This document shows, piece by piece, positions 48,481 to 61,770 of a stretch of DNA of 64,000 bases (its first letter is position 1; each line of letters begins with the position of its first letter). The notes under the pieces were generated by a model. It did no database searches. It was not told the DNA's origin and worked only from the letters and a program-made list of their open reading frames with translations. Source of the DNA: Lycorma delicatula. Lineage: Eukaryota > Arthropoda > Insecta > Hemiptera > Fulgoridae. The stretch covers positions 89,173,260 through 89,237,259 of the forward strand of contig NC_134458.1 in assembly GCF_047948215.1 (NCBI RefSeq), in the 5' to 3' direction. The position numbers and the translations under genes are program-made.

Positions 48481-51400
48481 GTTTTCTTTCAATTTCGTTT
48501 TCTTCATCGTAATTATTGTTAATATACAGTACCCATTTTTTTATTTAGCTTATCAAAATGTTTAATTCCTTTTAATAAATTCCTTTTAAATTCCTTTTTA
48601 ATAAAAACAAAAAATAAATAAATAAAATAACTGAAACATATTACTTGAATAACGGTCGGAAACTGGAAAATTATTGTCCAAAAACGCCCAATTTAAAGAG
48701 GAAAATAAGAAAGGATTAATACGCCTAATCAGGCTTTTAGTGAAACAGATTTTTAGAATTATAATTTTACTTTAAACACCAGCATAAAATCGAGTAAAAT
48801 TAAAATTTAATAGAAACAAAGTATTATTTTTTTCACTTTTTTAAATAAAATTTGATATAAAGGAATAAAATTGTACCAAAGAGACTGGAAAATAAAATAA
48901 GATTCCTATCCCGTCTTTACCGTTATTTTGGAGCAAGTTGTAAAGCTTCAAACTCATCGATAAAAATATAACACGACTAGTGTAGTTCTAATTATTATTA
49001 CCGCAGTGTCTCTAGTAAAATTTTATATGAGAGTAGTTATTTACAATTATATATGGTTTTTAAAAAACATCAAATTATGAAAATTTATCGCTGGCAGACA
49101 GTTATTCTCTTTAATGCGGATATTTTTAAGTAGATCAGTCAGTTTTTATAATCGTGTACAATTCGCTAATAGGTATCAGTTTCTCCATAATCTATTCTGC
49201 GATTCATCATTCATCTTTTCCTGACCCCATCACTGCAGAAAAATTATTACGTTATCGTGTTTCTGTTGGAAAAAAGAATTTCCCATTTGGAAACGAAACT
49301 CCCGCTAAAAATTAAAAAAATATATATATATTTATTTAAAATTCAGTTAAGAAAAATTTGATGGATTTTTAAATTCCCTTTTTATGTGTTTTTATAAGAT
49401 GAATTATTATGTTTGAGAAAACATCTAGTTGGTGTTTATAAATTGAAGGAAGGTTTTTATAGTTATTAAAACAAGTTATGAGCACAGCGTTTATGTCAGT
49501 TAACAATTAACTTATTCAAATGATTGAATGGTTAAAATAATTTTCCACAAATTCTTTTAGCTAAAATGAAATAATCATAAAACATACAGAAAAAAGGTAA
49601 TTCTAAAAACGATTGAGTTGTTTCAACATTTGAGAAATTCCTGAAAGTCAAAATTACGAAAAAGATTTCAATATAAAAACTTACATTTGGTTTCTGTTAT
49701 ATGGATGCATAAAATATGTTGATGTAAAGAAACAAAATGGTGCAAATAAAAATTTTCAGAACACTCCAGTATAAAGGAAAGCAAGTGATCTAAGAACAAA
49801 TAAAATTTTTAACCTTCCGGTTTCAGCTTCATTTTCAATTTTAATTTACAAACACATTATTACGTAAACATTTCCGCTTTGAAAAGTGGGAAATTTTACT
49901 TGTCTGATGCCAATGTTCTTTTTAACCAGAATTCACAGATATTAGAACAAATTATCGGTGACTCACCTTCTGAAGGTTTTCGATGTGAAAAATCTTTACG
50001 ACTTTACACTTTAACAGTTAGAAGATAAGGAGATTTTTCCTATTTAGATGATCCTAATCAAATTAGGTACATAATCTAACCTTTAAAACAGCTTCTTTAC
50101 GGAATACTTATCTAAGATTAACCCATAATTTTTTATTAAACAGTTTTTTCCTTTTTGATCTAGGATATAAAAAGTGTATTAGTTTATCATGTTTCTAGAA
50201 TTTCTAAAAAAAAAATATTCCTGATTTTTCTACCGAAAAAAATGTTTAAGAGATAAAGCGGGAGATATAATTTCAGTAGTTAATGGAGATGATTATTCAT
50301 TTTCTTTTCACTTACATTTTATAAAATAAAACGCGATTTACTTGTGTGTAAAAAAAAAGAAAAGAAAATATTGGAATTACTGGTAATTTCACCAAAAAAA
50401 AAAAACGCAACAAAAGAAAAGAAAATGACGATATAAAGATCAACCTTGAGAAAGACTTAAAATCCTTAGGAAAAATTTGAAATTCTTTTTATTCATGATA
50501 ATCAGCGTGGAAAATTAGCCTAGTTTATGTTTGTAAGATGAACCGAAAAAAAAATTATTTTTGTAAATTGGAGATATTTTGGTCGATTCAAAACCTTTTC
50601 AAATACTCACAAGTAGTAAATATTTTGATTTAGGTATACTTTGTATATAACATTAATTTTACGACATTGTTACAAATGTTTTTGAGGGATATCCACAGAT
50701 AAACGTAGAAAAAATATTTAAACTAACAATCATTCAAGGAAAAGTAAAATATTTGATCTGTAAACATTTCGGAATATGAAACGGGTTCGGAAACTGTTCC
50801 ATACATTTTGTTATAAGAAATCTACAGCCTGTGAATAAACTGAAGTCCCATATATGCCAATTTTATGAATAAAATATATTGAAACACGCTACCGGCAGTT
50901 AATCGTTTAATGCTTATCCCGATAACGCGTTTTCGTCCGCTATCCATCGTTTTTTCTTATGTGGTTGTGTACACACTACTTATTCACCGTGTTGTATGGG
51001 TCTTCAAAGATCAGATCCAGTCTATAAGAACATAATATAAAGTGCTAAAATATACTTAAATGTACCCTGTTACTAATCTGAAACAGACAGACACACATAT
51101 GCACAGATACAACCTGCATATATATGCACACAAAAATGCTTGTTAGTGTTTTTGTGTTTTTTTAAAATAAAACTTAAGATTTATTTACTGTCGTATATTT
51201 AAAAAAAAAATTATCAGTAATCAATGATTTATAAAAATATTTATTTTTGGAGCAAAGGACATTTGAAGTTAGGAAAAAAAGTAATTTTATATATAAAAAT
51301 ATTATTACTTTAGAACAAAAAAAAATCATTCTTTACTTTAATTATGAGGAGAATGATTATATTTAACCAGTTAAGTAGAAATAAATATAAAATTTACGAT

Positions 51401-52199
51401 TTTTTCGTGATTATAAATATTAATTTTAATTAAATTTAATATAATTGTTTTTTAATATCGAGTAATATTTATTCGTATGTATAATACATTACCGTGAATA
51501 TTTTAAGGTAATTTACGATTATCTTAAATATTTTTTAAAACTTAATCAAAAAACTGATTTTTTTCTTTAAATATATCACATCACTTCTTGTTCTTTAATA
51601 AAAAATATTTTTCCTATCTCTTCATAAATTTTACCAGATTTTATAACGTTTACATAAGATGTTAATTAGTATTGAAAGTGTAAAAAGCAATAAAAAGTAA
51701 GCCTTTTTTCTATATTTATCTCGTAAATTGAACTAAGAAGTATCCGTAAAGCATTATTTATTGTATAACTGAAACTAATAGATTTTAATTTTTATATCTA
51801 TCATTCGTACAAGCGGATACTCGTTTAATTTGATAACGACATAAAATTGCAAATATTTAGTTTATATTAAATATTTTAACAATATACCCGATTAATAGTT
51901 TTAATTTATTACTATGAAGACTGGTTAGTAACAGAACTTATTGATATTTACTTATAGACGGTAGTTTGATAATTCTGTCTTTTCTTGTCACTAGAAAAGA
52001 ATCATAGTTTACATATAAAGACAAGAATAGCACGAAATATCCTCCGTCTACATAAAAAAATCAATAATTTCTGCCGCGCACAAGTCTTCATAATACGAAT
52101 TAAATCGTTTTAAGCAGATTAAAAAATTAAAAACTTATCTCAGAATTATTACATTTTAATTAAAGATGTTGTAGCAGTACATAAGAAAAAATATAAAAT
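48481..52199. other. AT-rich sequence, no gene recognised
   Basis: Short (AT)n at about 49,320-49,330 and poly-A runs at 50,340-50,410. No exon signals that I trust. Confidence 0.5.
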
Positions 52200-52420
52200 A
52201 CATATTTTTTTCGCTCCGACGGAATGGAGCGGGTATATGAATTTAATCTGTTTGTTTGTCAGGAGATCTGTGGTAAATGGATTGGCCGATTTCGATGCGG
52301 ATTTTTTCTACCATAGAAAACGCTGTGGATCAGGTTCTTAGGTATGTATTATTACGCTGGCGCTTAAGGGGGCTGAGAAGCAAATTATTAAACTAATTGT
52401 GTTTTTTCTTTGCGGATGTG
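52200..52420. repeat. repeat-like patch with short hairpin
   Basis: CGCTCCGACGGAATGGAGCG folds as a 6-bp stem. It is followed by GGCCGATTTCGATGCGGATT. The composition differs from the flanks and suggests an old transposon end. No family assigned. Confidence 0.3.
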
Positions 52421-55400
52421 TCGCCATTTTATTGATAATTATTATTTTATTGTTGTTGTAAAAAAGCTTCATGAAAACTATTTTCGTGACGTTATTTATA
52501 ATTTTATTTCGCTGTAAGGTGTTGCAATTATTTATAAAAATGATTAAGATAGGCGACTGTTCTATATTTTTGTTTTGTTTCTGTTGTTCTAATTTTTAAG
52601 TTTACTTTTATAATCATTTAATAAATCATGAATAAGGAAACTTATGTACATTGAAATCGATCGAGTTACCAGGAGGTGTTCTAGTAGTATAAAGTATGGC
52701 GATATCGATGCTTTTTCGAAAGTTCTATCGTATAAAAACACCAATTTATTTTCATTGAGCTTTATTTAAAATATTTAATTTTGTAAATGCGTGTTCAAAT
52801 CTTGATTCAGGAGAATCACACGAAAGGGTAAAATCGAAAAATTAGTGATATTAATCGGAAATTGGGGTACAGATATGGAAAAGCTTATCGAGTTTCGATT
52901 ATCTGAATCTTGATTATATAATTCAAGCGATGTGTTTGCTCGTCTGAAACTAATCGTCCGATTATTCAAGTTGCTGTTGAACAGTATAGATTTTTTTCTC
53001 GAATTTACTTTTTAATTATTTTTTTTTTATTCTTTCCATTATTTGCCAGACGCTCATAAAAATAATATTTTAAGACCAACCAATTATCGATAAAATCTTT
53101 AAGCCAGTTTTCTTTTACAGTTTTTAATTATTAACTCAGCCGATATCTTTAGTTATGTAATTCAGATATTCTAAATGACGTATCCGGATTCGTAAGTAAA
53201 ATAATCCAGAATTTCCCGTGGTCAGTATATTCGAAAAATTTGAACAAAACCTGTTTTAAATATAAAAAAAAGATTGACTAAATACGTATCACTTCTAGAA
53301 ATATTATAGCTATAATTTTTGCAATATTGTTATGTATATTTTAAAAACTTTGGTCGGTGGATAATGGAAAAGATCCACTTATCAAAATATTTTTAGTTGT
53401 TTTCTGTTTACACAATATATTTGCAGCATCTTTCATCAACCATTATCTATTCTATACTTCCCTTACAGTCTTTATCTTCTAGTTTATACAGTCTACTGTC
53501 TAATTAAATAAACAAAAATTCTTTAATTAGCTGATTAAAATTTTTTTCATTTGCTGTTTTTTTTTGTTTTTTTTGTCTACGTTGAATACTTTCGGCGGGA
53601 TCTGTACATCTTCAGAACGGTTTTTTTTTATTATAATAAATTAATTAAACTTTAAAATTGATATGTTTTATTTTAGTCATTGAAATAAAATGAATTATTC
53701 TGCTTTTATTACAATCTACTGATAGTGGAAGTATTATTTTGATACCGTATTTAAATAAATCTTGAATAATTAAAATTAAATTTATTATTTCAATAATCCA
53801 ATCATCTTCAAATGTTACTTGTTCATTAATTATACTTGAATTCATTTTTTTATTATATGTATTTTCTAGATAGTAAGGGATTTAAATTTAATCCCAATTA
53901 ACTTTTATGATCGGCATGTTTTTGTAAACTTAAAAGGTATGTCTATTTTCCCTGACATGATTAGAAAAATTAATTTTTTTGCTTATTATATTAATATGCT
54001 TGTAAATGTTCTTGAAAATGTTTTTTTTTCCTAATTTCGTGTATGGTGTGTCATTTGTAGTTTTTTTTTTTAATTTTGCTCCCGCATTCTATTTTATAGA
54101 CATCTGCTTTTTAATAAATATTAGAATTAGTTGTTTTTTTTTGTTTTTCTTATTTATTACGTAATCTTTTGTTAGTTTTAAAAATCATTATTTTTTTACT
54201 ATATGTTACTATAAGATTTAAAGAAATGTAAAAATGATTGATTATTTTACTTATTGTTTAACCGTTTTCGTTCGCTATTTAATTGATTAAATTATTAAAA
54301 ATTCATAATTTGTATTTAATATTGTACCAAAATATTGTTCCATTATCTATCAATAGATTGTAACAGAATAGAAAATAGAAAATACTCTGTTGTTTGTCAA
54401 CAGAATATTTATTATAATTCAACGACTGGTAATAACAAACACCTATCTCAAAATTAAAAAATTTAATTATGCTTCTTTTTTAAATTTATTTATTATGCAA
54501 AAATATCATTCTAAAAATGCATAAATCTCTGTAAGTACTGAACGGAGACTTGAAAATGGAAAATCAGAGAGTTAAAAATTATAATAAGTTAATATATATA
54601 TTCTGCTGTTAAGATGCATTTTTTAAAATTATTAATGAAAATTTCTTAACTACATGTGATCCACCAATTTATCTTTTCTTTTCCTTCTTAAAACTTTTTT
54701 ATTATTTGGTATCCTACTAACCCATAAAATTTTCAACATTTTCCTTTAAAATTACGTTTCATGCCTCTATTGTTTCCTTTACAACTTTTTAATATTGCCC
54801 ATGATTTGTTGTTTTAATACGCTACATTCCAGAAAAACCATTTTTAAAGATTATTTTCTAATTCATAAAATTAATTTTCTTTTTACATGAAAGAATTCTT
54901 TTCTAAACTTAGCCTGCTTTTGATATTTGATATTTTCTATACTTCACATATTTTACGAAATTTTATTTTTTAAATAAAAATTCTTTTACTGTCTGCCTTA
55001 GAATTTAAAAATATCTGTCACATTTTAATAATTTTTTATTCTTTATTTTCAAAATAAATTTCTCTCGTAGGAATGAACCCAAAAAGTTTAGTATATTTCG
55101 TAATTATTTCTTGTTTCTTCAAATTTAAATTTTCTCGAATTTAAATTAGTATTAAAAAATAGCAATAATTTCAGTTTTCATATTATATTTTTTTAATAAT
55201 ATAATAATTACAATTTGTTATATTTAAAATATACTTTTATTTAAGGATTAAAAAAATTCAGTTTTTCTGTAATTTCTTCATTAAAATCATTTATACGTTT
55301 TCTTTCTACAATTCTATCCATTATGGCATTGGGATTAATTAAATTAAGTTTTAAAATATTCGATTTAAAAAAAAAAAATTACCCATTTTTCATCTAATTA

Positions 55401-55462
55401 TAACTATTGTTTAAAACTATGTATAAATAATTTATTTTCTCTTATTTTTTATTTTCTTGCAG
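52421..55462. other. AT-rich sequence, no gene recognised
   Basis: Pyrimidine-biased from about 53,960 to 55,440, leading into the acceptor of the exon candidate at 55,463. Minus-strand frames at 52,775-52,969 and 53,645-53,845 have no recognised domain. Confidence 0.5.
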
Positions 55463-55542
55463 TCGTATCAACTCAGACACAAGAATGAATGACATCAAGA
55501 AGTATCAGCTGTCTAAATCAACAGCCTGTTTGAAGTACACTG
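55463..55542 (+). CDS. candidate internal or start-codon exon (80 nt), gene unknown
   Basis: A long pyrimidine tract ending TTTTCTTGCAG precedes 80 nt of balanced composition. These end at a consensus donor (ACTG then GTAAGA). Only one frame is open, reading RINSDTRMNDIKK, then YQLSKSTACLKYT, with one base over at each end. An ATG in AAGAATGAA context lies at 55,484-55,486, so this may be the exon that carries the start codon after a non-coding first exon. I do not recognise the protein. The clean acceptor, donor and composition contrast make it the best exon candidate in the window, but 80 nt cannot establish homology by eye. Confidence 0.5.
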
Positions 55543-56005
55543 GTAAGATTTTTTAAATTAATTTTTGACACCTTTTTATCTGAAAAATATTACATTCTAT
55601 CAATTTTTCACTTTTTTCAAATATTAGTAAAATCACGATATTTTCTATATATAAGTCTATAAAAATATATTTTCCCCGAAATATTTATATATAAAAAAAA
55701 AAAAAACACGTTAAATGCTGAAGTACGAGTATTTTTAGTTGTTTATTACATGTATTTAATCGGATTTAAAAAACGAGATTCCACATTCATGAGTTAAGAA
55801 AAATATATGGTAAAAATATTAATATCATAATCTTGTACATTAAATCTAAAGCTGTAGTTAGCCTAATGTAATGAATGTTTTTAAACCCCGCACAGCTGTG
55901 GCATCATTTAATTATCTAAAAGTTAAAACTTTACTCAGAATCTCTTACCTTTGTAAATTATTTTATAATCCCGAAAAAAGTTAACTTTTTTTGTTGTAAA
56001 CTAAC

Positions 56006-56058
<53 letters not shown>

Positions 56059-56650
56059 ACATATATATATATTAGCCTTTATCAGAGAAAGTTTTTTTTT
56101 AATGAAAACATTAATATGTAATGTAACGTTATTATTGTTTGTAGATATGAATATATCATTTTCTAGAGAGAGAGAACTCTAAGATGAGTTTGGTTTTTAT
56201 ATTTCGTTCTGTTTACGAAGACCTAATTTATTCGGATACTAATTTTTAATTATCCGAAATTACGCAGCGATATGTTAATGAAATTTTTAACTGACTTCAC
56301 ACAGGAGGAGGTTCTCAGTTTGACCCTCAAATATATGTACCTTTTTTTTAATTTTTTTTTTCTGGGCAGTACCTTTCACCAAGTGTACCAATGCAAAGCT
56401 TTTTTAACAATACAGAATGAACCCAAGAAGATCCCACACAGTTACCGAGTAGTACCGGACCATTAAAAAAATGTATTGGGCGAAAAACTTTACTGCAATT
56501 CTAAAAGCTTCTACATTGAATGCTTACTTTAGATTAGTCTGTACATGACACATTCTCTGAAAACGAGTATGTCTTTCATCGACACTTACTTTTTGTAATT
56601 TTTCACGTTGTCACTGTTACAAAAGTTAATCAATGCGAAAGTTTTTCAAG
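55543..56650. other. probable intron or intergenic sequence
   Basis: AT-rich, with an (AC)n tract at 56,009-56,072. The plus-strand frame at 56,272-56,466 has no recognised motif. Confidence 0.45.
56009..56072. repeat. (AC)n(AT)n microsatellite
   Basis: An AC run passes into a short AT run. Confidence 0.95.
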
Positions 56651-56686
56651 GGTTTCATTAAAAATACGTTTATGAATCAACGAAAA

Positions 56687-56728
56687 AAGTTTCAAAGATT
56701 ATGTTCAAAAACATAATCTTTGAAACTT
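56687..56728. repeat. perfect 18-bp-arm hairpin, 6-bp loop
   Basis: AAGTTTCAAAGATTATGT (56,687-56,704) is exactly complementary to 56,711-56,728. It is not followed by a T-run in a gene context, so there is no reason to call it a terminator. Confidence 0.95.
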
Positions 56729-56899
56729 AATTTTTTAAGTCGGCGCAAAATGTTAGAATTAGCCTGAAGCTTTAATTCAAATAAATTTGATAATCCGTAT
56801 CTCGTTCACTCATAATTCATTTAAAATTTAGGAGACTTCAAAAAATATGTTTAAACAATTTTATTGAGAGCGTAGTGTAAAAATATTTTTTTTCCTTTT

Positions 56900-57750
56900 C
56901 AGTGGAATATCTTTCTTTTTATTTTCCTTTATTCCTCTTTGGACTCTGTCAAAGATCGTAAGATCTTTGATAATTTAATTTATTCTCCCTGAAAGAGGTC
57001 TTCTTACAGGTATTGCGCCGAGAATAATTAGGATGAATCCGATAAGCACCTCAATTACAACCCGGGCGTTTTTATGCTGCTACCAGAACGGTTCGTAGGC
57101 AAAGTATCAAACTTTCCTTACCAGATTACAAAAAAAAAACATACAAACACAATGGAACCTCAAGTCTCCCGTGTTGGACTCTTGACACAAGAACACGGAA
57201 GCCCATCGGAGAAAATATATAAGAGATAAGGAAAAGAAGTAAGTAATGAAAGTATTAATTTTCAGATAAAGGAATTTGCCAAATGAAATGCCTAAAGGTA
57301 CCCTCTAGGTAGGAGGCGCCCGACTCACTCATATCTCTTCGGAATATCAAGGATGTTATTTATAATTTATGATCGAACCTTACCATTAACAAGTTGAATA
57401 TACAAGCAGAGATAGATTGTTTTTTCTCCAGAAACTGAGGATCCATCTGTGAAGAACACCTTCTCCAAACCGTTGAATTGTGTGTCTTTTAATGCTATTA
57501 AACTCTATTATAAAAAGTTTAACCAGAACTGCGCCCAGGAAAATCCAGAAAAATTATCGGTACTCCACTTAAAATCCCATCCCACAAGTTATTATCATCA
57601 GCCAATTGAAACTAAATCTTTTTAATCTGGTTTTCTTAATTTTTTAGGACTTCTTTACTTAAGAAATGTAATTTACTGAAGTAGATGAGGTTTCAGTAGA
57701 TTCACTCTAGGAAGCAGAAAATCTCGAAGTGTACGTAATTCAGCGTACAT
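56900..57750 (-). pseudogene. non-LTR retrotransposon relic with RNase H-like motif
   Basis: On the minus strand, NGLEKVFFTDGSSVSGEKT (Asp codon near 57,444) matches the (V/I)(F/Y)TDGS signature that opens the RNase H domain of LINE polyproteins such as jockey, I and R1 types. The Asp is the first metal-binding residue of that domain. Stops lie just upstream (about 57,510), and the frame ends at about 57,380. Neighbouring sequence down to about 56,900 is GC-richer than background and probably belongs to the same relic, but I see no reverse-transcriptase YADD motif. The limits are approximate. It is non-functional. Confidence 0.45.
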
Positions 57751-60475
57751 TCAAAACTACTTCATTCGATCCTTGAAGGGAAATTCGAAACCTGAAAAGA
57801 AAAGAAAATATCTTTTGTATGTAAACAGTTTGAATGTATCGTAATTTTCCCATCATTTTAATCATAAACACATAGGTGCACGCAGGTATCATTTCCCCTG
57901 TATTGAAATATCTTCCTCCCCGGATTATTATGTGGAAATGACAACTAGATGTTCTATTTATTCCCTGACAAAAACTATCAAAAAATCGAAAATATACACG
58001 ATATTATCAAATTATATCCTTTGTAGACAAGTCATTTATCCTCTCCATTTAGATTGAAGTTTTGTTTTATAATTATAAAAGGCTTTTAACCGAATATGAA
58101 AAATTCTAACTATATTGAAAGGTGGTACAAATCACATCACTTTTCATTTCTTCGCTGATTAAATGTTTATACTAAGTGGACTGTCAATGTTGCATGTCTC
58201 TTATTACTATAAAAAAAGTAATGAAAATGATATGATGCTGTGATCGCATGAAAACCGATTTTAAAAATTATAATTTATTTAATCTATCATCTCTTTATGA
58301 TATAACCTGATATGTAATCTGTTAAGCAAACAATACATTTTTAAGTCCTTGCAAATAAATTCTACCCCGAGAGGAAGCATCTGAAGTAATTTTCTATTAA
58401 TATTTACAGTAATTTTATTTATTTTGTAAAATGATCGAATTCTCCAGTAAGTAATTCTTTTCACCAAAAAAAGCGAGACTGTATTTCTCGGTTTTCGTGA
58501 AAGATTTTTTTATGTGTGTTAAGTGGTGAAAATAAATGATATTGTTAGTTTTTATGATTTCATTTTGCAAAATTTATATTTTCATAAACAGATCTTTAAT
58601 TAATTGTCCTCAGTTGTGCGTATGCAATAAAAAAACAACTGTGAACAGTTATTATTGAGACCCTAGAAAAGTAATTAGTGAATATAAGTATATCGTCTTG
58701 GTTGTGTTTTGTCTTACTCATTCCCATTTAGTTTGGTATTTTAAAAACTTGACGTTTTATTTTATTGTCGTAAGATTTTTTCGAGGTGGGAGTAGTATTT
58801 TCATTATCACCATTGTAGCGTAAAATGTTTTAAACAATGTAAAAATTATATTTTTTCAATTAGCTTAAAATATTGACTTTTAAAATATTTTTATGTACTT
58901 GGGCAATGAAATTTAGAAAAAGATGATTTTTTTAAATTTTATTGTATCGTTTTATCAATTAATTAATTTAAGTAATTTTTGTTAAAATTTAATTTCTTTT
59001 CAAGAAAATTAGTTTATTAGTGGGTGAAATTCTAAGTTTTTAGGTTTTATAATTGCCAGGAAAATTCAAGAGTATTATTACCAGTTTTGTTTTGTCTATT
59101 ATCATCGAATGATTTTTAGTTACCCGTTGTACGTTACAGATTTTTACAATTAAATCTGCATAATAAATATTTTTAATGTTATAATTTTTTAACCGACTCA
59201 CGCCTTGAAAGGATAAATTTATAATTGCTTTTTAAATAGACGATCGTCTGATTTAAATAACTTATTTTAAATGAACTTTTCATATTTTTACCAGTGAAAT
59301 TGGTGTATAAAAATTCATTAGGAGCCAATGTTCCCTGGATTATTGAAAATAATATTCCAGATATATTAGTATCCTTCAGAATAAATGATAATTATCTCTT
59401 ATTATTTATTGGAACGGTCAGCTTTTTACATCGATAACACTACGATCAATGAGAAGTTTTAGGTAACAACTTTAAACCGTATAGGACGTAAAAATGAAAC
59501 AAATCCGTTTACTTACATTTGGTGATAAATAAAAATCGCGTAAAGTATAAGAAACATTAATGTGATTTACCATAAATAGTGATTAAAATTTTAGAACTAT
59601 ATAGGTAAGCAAAAACGTGCGTAACATTTTTTGTTATGCAAAGCGGAGACTTTTACGTATCATAAACGCATTTGTAAAATTACACTCGGCTGTTCAGCAG
59701 TAAGAAAACCGAGAAATTTATTTATTACATAAAATACTCCCTTCCAGCTGGTGATAAAATTGATGTTGAGTAGTTATATTCCTAACACGCTTATCTTTTG
59801 CAAGATTTTGTCTGTTATTGTCACAATACGTTTAAAACTGCTGGAAGTAATCCATTTTATCTCGTGACCTGAATTCCTTTTATGTCAAAACGCACAAAAA
59901 GTCTTTTCTTTTTTTTGGTAGAGTAATTTATCTTGTTACTTTTTTTGGATAGGCCTATTAATTTTAACTAGAAGAAATTTCTACTGTATTATGCTTTATT
60001 TATCGGTTTTATTAAAATTTTAATTTATACCTCTTTATCTATGACGTAAATAATCCGGAATGTGTCAGAATTCGGTCAGGTTTTTTCATTAAATACAGAT
60101 TTATTATGTCTTTTGAGATTTCATCGCGTCGTTACTTTTTATTCAACTCATACGACCTTAATCCAGTTAATCTTTAAAATTCTTTCTAAATAAATCAATA
60201 TTTTTTTTACTATCATCAGCTTTATTTTCTTCCTTCCTCAAAATACAATAATATATTAAAAGTGATAAATTTTTAACGTACACCGTAATACTTGATGATT
60301 TATCAAACGGTTGCAGGTGATGTATATACATGTCATAAATTACTTGTGGATTTCTAATAGCCAGAACAAAAAATACTTCATATATATTTACATTTTCTTT
60401 TTTGAATCGTTAACCTTAAAAAATATCGTTTTAAAAATAATAAATCGTTATGGTATCTTATTACTCCTAATATAA
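57751..60475. other. AT-rich sequence, no gene recognised
   Basis: Moderately mixed composition without splice-flanked frames. The minus-strand frame at 58,279-58,467 has no known motif. Confidence 0.5.
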
Positions 60476-60730
60476 TCTAGATGTAAAATATCTAGACAGT
60501 GTAATGATAAAGTAGACAGTTCTTCACAATTTCAAGTAGATTTTAGGAAAACTAAAATTATCCCTCTAGGTAACGATTATGGTTTCACGGAATGTGGACA
60601 CAAAGTCAATAAAGAATTTAAAAAACACGACTGTTGGATAGAGATTTTGATTGACATTTAGAATCTTTACTTACAGTAAAAATCTCCAGAATTCAGAATC
60701 TTTATTTCCAGTTTATTTTATCGAATTAAA
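60476..60730 (+). pseudogene. possible LINE reverse-transcriptase fragment
   Basis: One frame (60,476-60,661, 61 codons then stop) contains FQVDFRKTKIIPLGNDYG. This is reminiscent of the region after the catalytic YADD box, where LINE enzymes have an N-x-x-KTK motif. A second frame from about 60,629 gives RLLDRDFD, a stop, then HLESLLTVKIS. That resembles the following FLG-x-x-LD-x-x-L-x-W-x-x-H segment. The order and spacing fit, with one frameshift and at least one stop. There is no YADD motif, so the call is tentative. Confidence 0.3.
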
Positions 60731-61252
60731 TTGAAGCGATTTTTTTTTTAGTTTAATTATTCTTTTTTTCTGTTGATTTAATGTGCTTTGCGTTTTCTGT
60801 AATTCAAAAAATTATTATTAACTACACACAACCGATTTTTTCATAAAAAGTGGATTTTCGAAGTTCGACGATTTTTAACGTTATTAATTATTAATTTTTA
60901 TTTTATATATATTTTCCTTTCTTATTAATAGATTTTCAATTAATGGTTTTTAACGAGTAATTAATCTTTTCAATCGTTCTTTCCTAGCATAGAGTTCAAG
61001 AAATCGTAAAATGTAACTATTTTAGTTATATGGAATCAGAGATTATTATTATTATTATTTTAATCTAAGTATATTTTTTTACAATTTATTATTTATAAAA
61101 TTTTTCTTGTTATATAAAATTAGAAATATGAATTAAATGTTGTATTTTAATGATTTCAGAAATAAGAAATGTTTCTCTCATTTGTATCCTATTCCTATAT
61201 TTTGTTATTAAAAATCTTAATTATAAGATATTTTAAATAGCAAACATCACTC

Positions 61253-61500
61253 GTGCATTCTTTTATTAAAAGTACAATACAATACAGTGCGCTAAGGAAA
61301 AGAAAAGAAAATGTGAATAGAATGGGTTTGATTAAAAAGCTAAGAACAATCGTTAAGCACGGAACTGGAAATAAGTCAGAGGGTTGTACAAATGACCCCA
61401 AATGCTACGGGCAGCCGAGTGTAAGGTGCGTTCGGTTACGAATTGATGCATCCGGCTCTTACGATATTCGGTATTGTATTCGTCACTTTTTTAGATCGGG
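61253..61500 (+). CDS. coding-like segment with donor site, gene unknown
   Basis: Within an open frame starting at 61,253, an ATG at 61,322-61,324 (context AATAGA) begins 33 codons running MGLIKKLRTIVKHGTG to KCYGQPS. They end at a consensus-like donor, CGAGT then GTAAGG (junction 61,420/61,421, phase 0). The base composition here is less AT-biased than the flanks. Read through, the frame continues to 61,696 but becomes Phe/Leu-rich noise, which supports the donor. The Lys/Arg/Gly- and Cys-containing peptide matches no family I know. A transposon ORF fragment is the main alternative. Confidence 0.3.
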
Positions 61501-61720
61501 TGTATGTCTTTTAAACTTTTTTTTTATACTTTTCCATTTTAGTCAGAAGTTTTACGTTAATACTTTTGATATTCTCTGTATACTTCACCGTACATATGAA
61601 TCTTATAGCCAAAGATTATTTTTGTTTTTAATAAGATTTAGTGTTACTTCAGAATATTTTAGAATCAGTATGTTTCGTCCATTCAAAAATGATTGATTTA
61701 AATTAAATAATTATATTTAA

Positions 61721-61770
61721 AGTGCTTCTCTCTTTCTGTCTCTCTCTCTCTTTCTTTCTCTGTCTGTGGT
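61721..61770. repeat. CT-rich low-complexity tract
   Basis: CTCTCTTTCTGTCTCTCTCT-type pyrimidine repeat. Confidence 0.9.

Noticed and set aside
56687..56728. Rho-independent terminator
   Set aside because: The genome is eukaryotic, there is no adjacent gene, and the downstream T-run is imperfect. It is an isolated hairpin.
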